Assembly (NCBI GenBank): GCA_003222375.1
Contig: QHVX01000261.1
Coordinates: 1 to 8,224, forward strand
DNA length: 8,224 nucleotides
Reading direction: 5' to 3'
From: Acidobacteriota bacterium
GTDB lineage: Bacteria; Acidobacteriota; Thermoanaerobaculia; Gp7-AA8
Position 1 is the stretch's first letter; each line of letters opens with the position of its first letter. A program made the translations under genes and the position numbers. This document shows, in pieces, positions 6,831-8,224 of this stretch. The notes beneath the pieces were generated by a model. The model was not told the origin of the DNA. It made no database searches and saw nothing but the letters and a program-made list of their open reading frames with translations.

Positions 6831-7216
6831 ATGTCGATTTTTGAGCCTGCAAAATCCCCCTGGCCGGAGCGCATGCTGCCGGATCGACGCTTGTTTTCGG
6901 CTACCCGCCCAGCCCGGTGCCGATGCCGCCGTTCACTCTAATGTCGCAGACCGGAATCGGGGGACTCCTGGAGTTCCTCGGCGGCATCGCGATCGTCCTC
7001 GGAGTGTTCACGCGTCCGGTGGCATTCGTACTGGCCGGCGAGATGGCGGTCGCCTACTTTCAGTTTCACGCCCCGAGTTCGTTTTTTCCGACCATCAACC
7101 AGGGCATTCCCGCCCTCCTCTATTGCTTCTTGTTTTTGTACCTCATGGTCGCCGGCGCGGGCGCGTGGAGCATCGATCGCGCCCTTGCACGTTCCTCGCG
7201 TTCTGTGCTTGACTAA
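6831..7216 (+). pseudogene. DoxX family membrane protein with internal out-of-frame deletion
   Basis: A good ribosome site (GGAG at 6820-6823, 7 bases before ATG 6831) leads to MSIFEPAKSPWPERML, the normal N-terminus of this DoxX subgroup. That frame then degrades and stops at 6939-6941. The rest of the protein continues in another frame from about 6881: GSTLVFGYPPSPVPMPPFTL, MSQTGIGGLLEFLGGIAIVL, GVFTRPVAFVLAGEMAVAYF, and on to GAGAWSIDRALARS, with TAA at 7214-7216. Most of the first transmembrane helix, about 13-18 residues of the LRIVAGxLFxxHG type, is missing between ML and GSTL. DoxX proteins are ~130-150-residue four-helix inner-membrane proteins. A caller might report a 99-residue CDS from GTG 6917, which lacks helix 1 and has no ribosome site of its own. 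Non-function is likely unless the deletion is a sequence error. Confidence 0.8.
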
Positions 7217-7259
7217 CTGAACAGCAATTGGCGTCCGATCGCCTAACTGTGGGTGTGAT

Positions 7260-8006
7260 GTGAGAAGGCGGTCACTATTCCTCATTTTGCTTTTTGAGAC
7301 GGCCGCCGCCTCCGGCGCCACGCTCAACGTCTATCCACTCAAAATCGTCCTGAGCCGCCGCGACCGGAGCTCATCGATCGTGCTCACCAATGTCGGCAAG
7401 GAACAGACCGTTGTCCAGGTCACGGTCCGAAAATGGCGGCAGGACATCAAAGGCGCCGATTCCTTCTCCGATACCGACGACGTCCTCTTCTTTCCGAAGA
7501 TCGTGACGATCCCTCCGGCACAAAAGCAAATCATTCGAGTCGGGCTGCGCACGATCGGCGAAGAACCGGCCGTCGAGAGCTCCTACCGCCTCTTTATCGA
7601 TGAGTTGCCACTCAACCAAACGGTCAACGGTGTCAGGATGACGCTGCGTCTTGCCGTTCCCCTTTTCATCGGGCCGGCACGCGCGACTAAGGGCGGCGCG
7701 ATCGACAGCGTTTCGATCCGCAACGATCAGATGACCATCGTGGTTCGCAACGGTGGGAATTCGCACGCGCACATCTCCTCGATGACGGTGATCGCCGCCG
7801 ACGCGAAGCGCAGTCAGATTTTTCGCACGGACCAGCGCGATCTGTACGTCCTCGCCGCGAGCTTGCGAGCGTTCACGGTGAAGGTTCCCACTGGCCTCTG
7901 TGGTTCCACTTCGAACGTGAGAGTCTGGGTCGACCTTGGCGGCGTCCAGCTTTTCAAGGAGTCGCCGCGCGACGCGGTCTGCGTTGCTCGTCCCGCCACA
8001 TCATGA
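7260..8006 (+). CDS. Periplasmic pilus chaperone (PapD-like, archaic/Csu-type)
   Basis: The 248-residue protein starts at GTG 7260 with a short signal peptide (MRRRSLFLILLFETAAASGA). The mature part opens TLNVYPLKIVLSRRDRSSSI, then VLTNVGKEQTVVQVTVRKW, as in the first Ig-like domain of pilus chaperones. The signature block VLFFPKIVTIPPAQKQIIRV (~75-93) and SYRLFIDELPL (~108-118) are diagnostic of the family. The second Ig-like domain covers ~135-240. It folds and delivers pilin subunits to the outer-membrane usher by donor-strand complementation. Its length and motifs fit the archaic (Csu/spore-coat-U) branch better than classical PapD, with moderate certainty. It overlaps the following usher by ATGA (8003-8006), so the two are translationally coupled. 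No strong Shine-Dalgarno precedes GTG, so the exact start is less certain. The pilin genes are not in the window. Confidence 0.88.
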   Translation: MRRRSLFLILLFETAAASGATLNVYPLKIVLSRRDRSSSIVLTNVGKEQTVVQVTVRKWRQDIKGADSFSDTDDVLFFPKIVTIPPAQKQIIRVGLRTIGEEPAVESSYRLFIDELPLNQTVNGVRMTLRLAVPLFIGPARATKGGAIDSVSIRNDQMTIVVRNGGNSHAHISSMTVIAADAKRSQIFRTDQRDLYVLAASLRAFTVKVPTGLCGSTSNVRVWVDLGGVQLFKESPRDAVCVARPATS

Positions 8007-8224
8007 AAACGCTTCGCCTAACGGCGATCGCAATGCTCTGGCCGCTGATCGCATTCGCGGCGGAGGAAGAGCTGGTCGTGCGCGTTCGTGTGAACGGCGC
8101 GGAGCAAGGCGACTTCGTCGTCAAGCGCGAACGCAACGGCGCGATGATGATGCGGGCCGCCGACCTGCGCGCATTCGGTCTGGGCGGGCCGGCGCTCCTG
8201 CACGTGCCCGACGATCAGTTCGTT
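8003..8224 (+). CDS. Fimbrial outer-membrane usher (FimD/PapC type), N-terminal part
   Basis: The frame begins at ATG 8003, overlapping the chaperone stop, and runs off the right edge after 74 residues. A signal peptide (MKTLRLTAIAMLWPLIAFA) is followed by EEELVVRVRVNGAEQGDFVV and MRAADLRAFGLGG, the start of the periplasmic N-terminal usher domain that receives chaperone-subunit complexes (compare VxVxxNGxxxGxxxV). The complete protein should be ~750-850 residues, with a 24-strand barrel. Coupling to the chaperone gene supports the assignment. No defect is seen in the visible part. Confidence 0.85.
   Translation, partial: MKTLRLTAIAMLWPLIAFAAEEELVVRVRVNGAEQGDFVVKRERNGAMMMRAADLRAFGLGGPALLHVPDDQFV

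Noticed and set aside
7213..7249. Direct repeat CTAACTG (7213-7219 and 7243-7249) and weak GGCG/CGCC hairpin before the chaperone gene
   Set aside because: Seven bases at 30-base spacing and a 4-bp stem are within chance; one copy includes the DoxX stop codon. I do not call a regulator site or terminator from it.
1..8224. Mobile element, defence system or CRISPR as the cause of the rearrangements
   Set aside because: No transposase, integrase, recombinase, terminal inverted repeats, target duplications or spacer-repeat pattern could be seen on either strand.

Overview
The window looks like chromosome of a high-GC, Gram-negative soil-type bacterium. Outer-membrane export is indicated by a chaperone/usher pair at the right edge. 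The gene set (secreted M19 and M28 peptidases, a heparinase-like secreted enzyme, DUF4386 and DoxX membrane proteins, a MarR-GNAT fusion) would fit Acidobacteriota, but that placement is an inference from gene content only.

Layout: (1) 1-1127 holds one membrane dipeptidase (M19) gene in two opposite pieces. The catalytic body runs on the minus strand off the left edge. The last ~50 codons run on the plus strand at 963-1127. They meet at an 18-bp stretch that reads as plausible dipeptidase sequence on both strands, which is the signature of an inversion inside the gene. (2) 1124-~1252 is the start of a DUF4386-type membrane protein, cut short where it runs into (3) a minus-strand secreted M28 aminopeptidase (1290-2954). 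The M28 C-terminal part is out of frame (one-base shift near 1455) and lacks its end. (4) Divergent from M28, 3001-5475 encodes an intact 824-residue secreted heparinase II/III-like enzyme. (5) Convergent with it, 5483-6400 encodes an intact MarR-GNAT fusion regulator with two tandem palindromes directly before its start codon. (6) 6414-6779 is the core of a SAM methyltransferase without its ends. (7) 6831-7216 is a DoxX gene with an internal out-of-frame deletion. (8) 7260-8006 and 8003-8224+ are a fimbrial chaperone and the beginning of its outer-membrane usher, translationally coupled by an ATGA overlap.

Functionally, the intact genes comprise extracytoplasmic polysaccharide degradation, a self-regulated regulator/acetyltransferase and the start of a chaperone-usher pilus operon. 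The most striking aspect is damage: five genes (M19, DUF4386, M28 tail, methyltransferase, DoxX) carry inversion, truncation or frameshift scars in 8 kb, next to long intact genes. Either this locus is really rearranging and decaying, or the assembly is locally wrong. The sequence alone cannot decide. I saw no tRNA, rRNA, CRISPR array, transposase or recognisable defence system.
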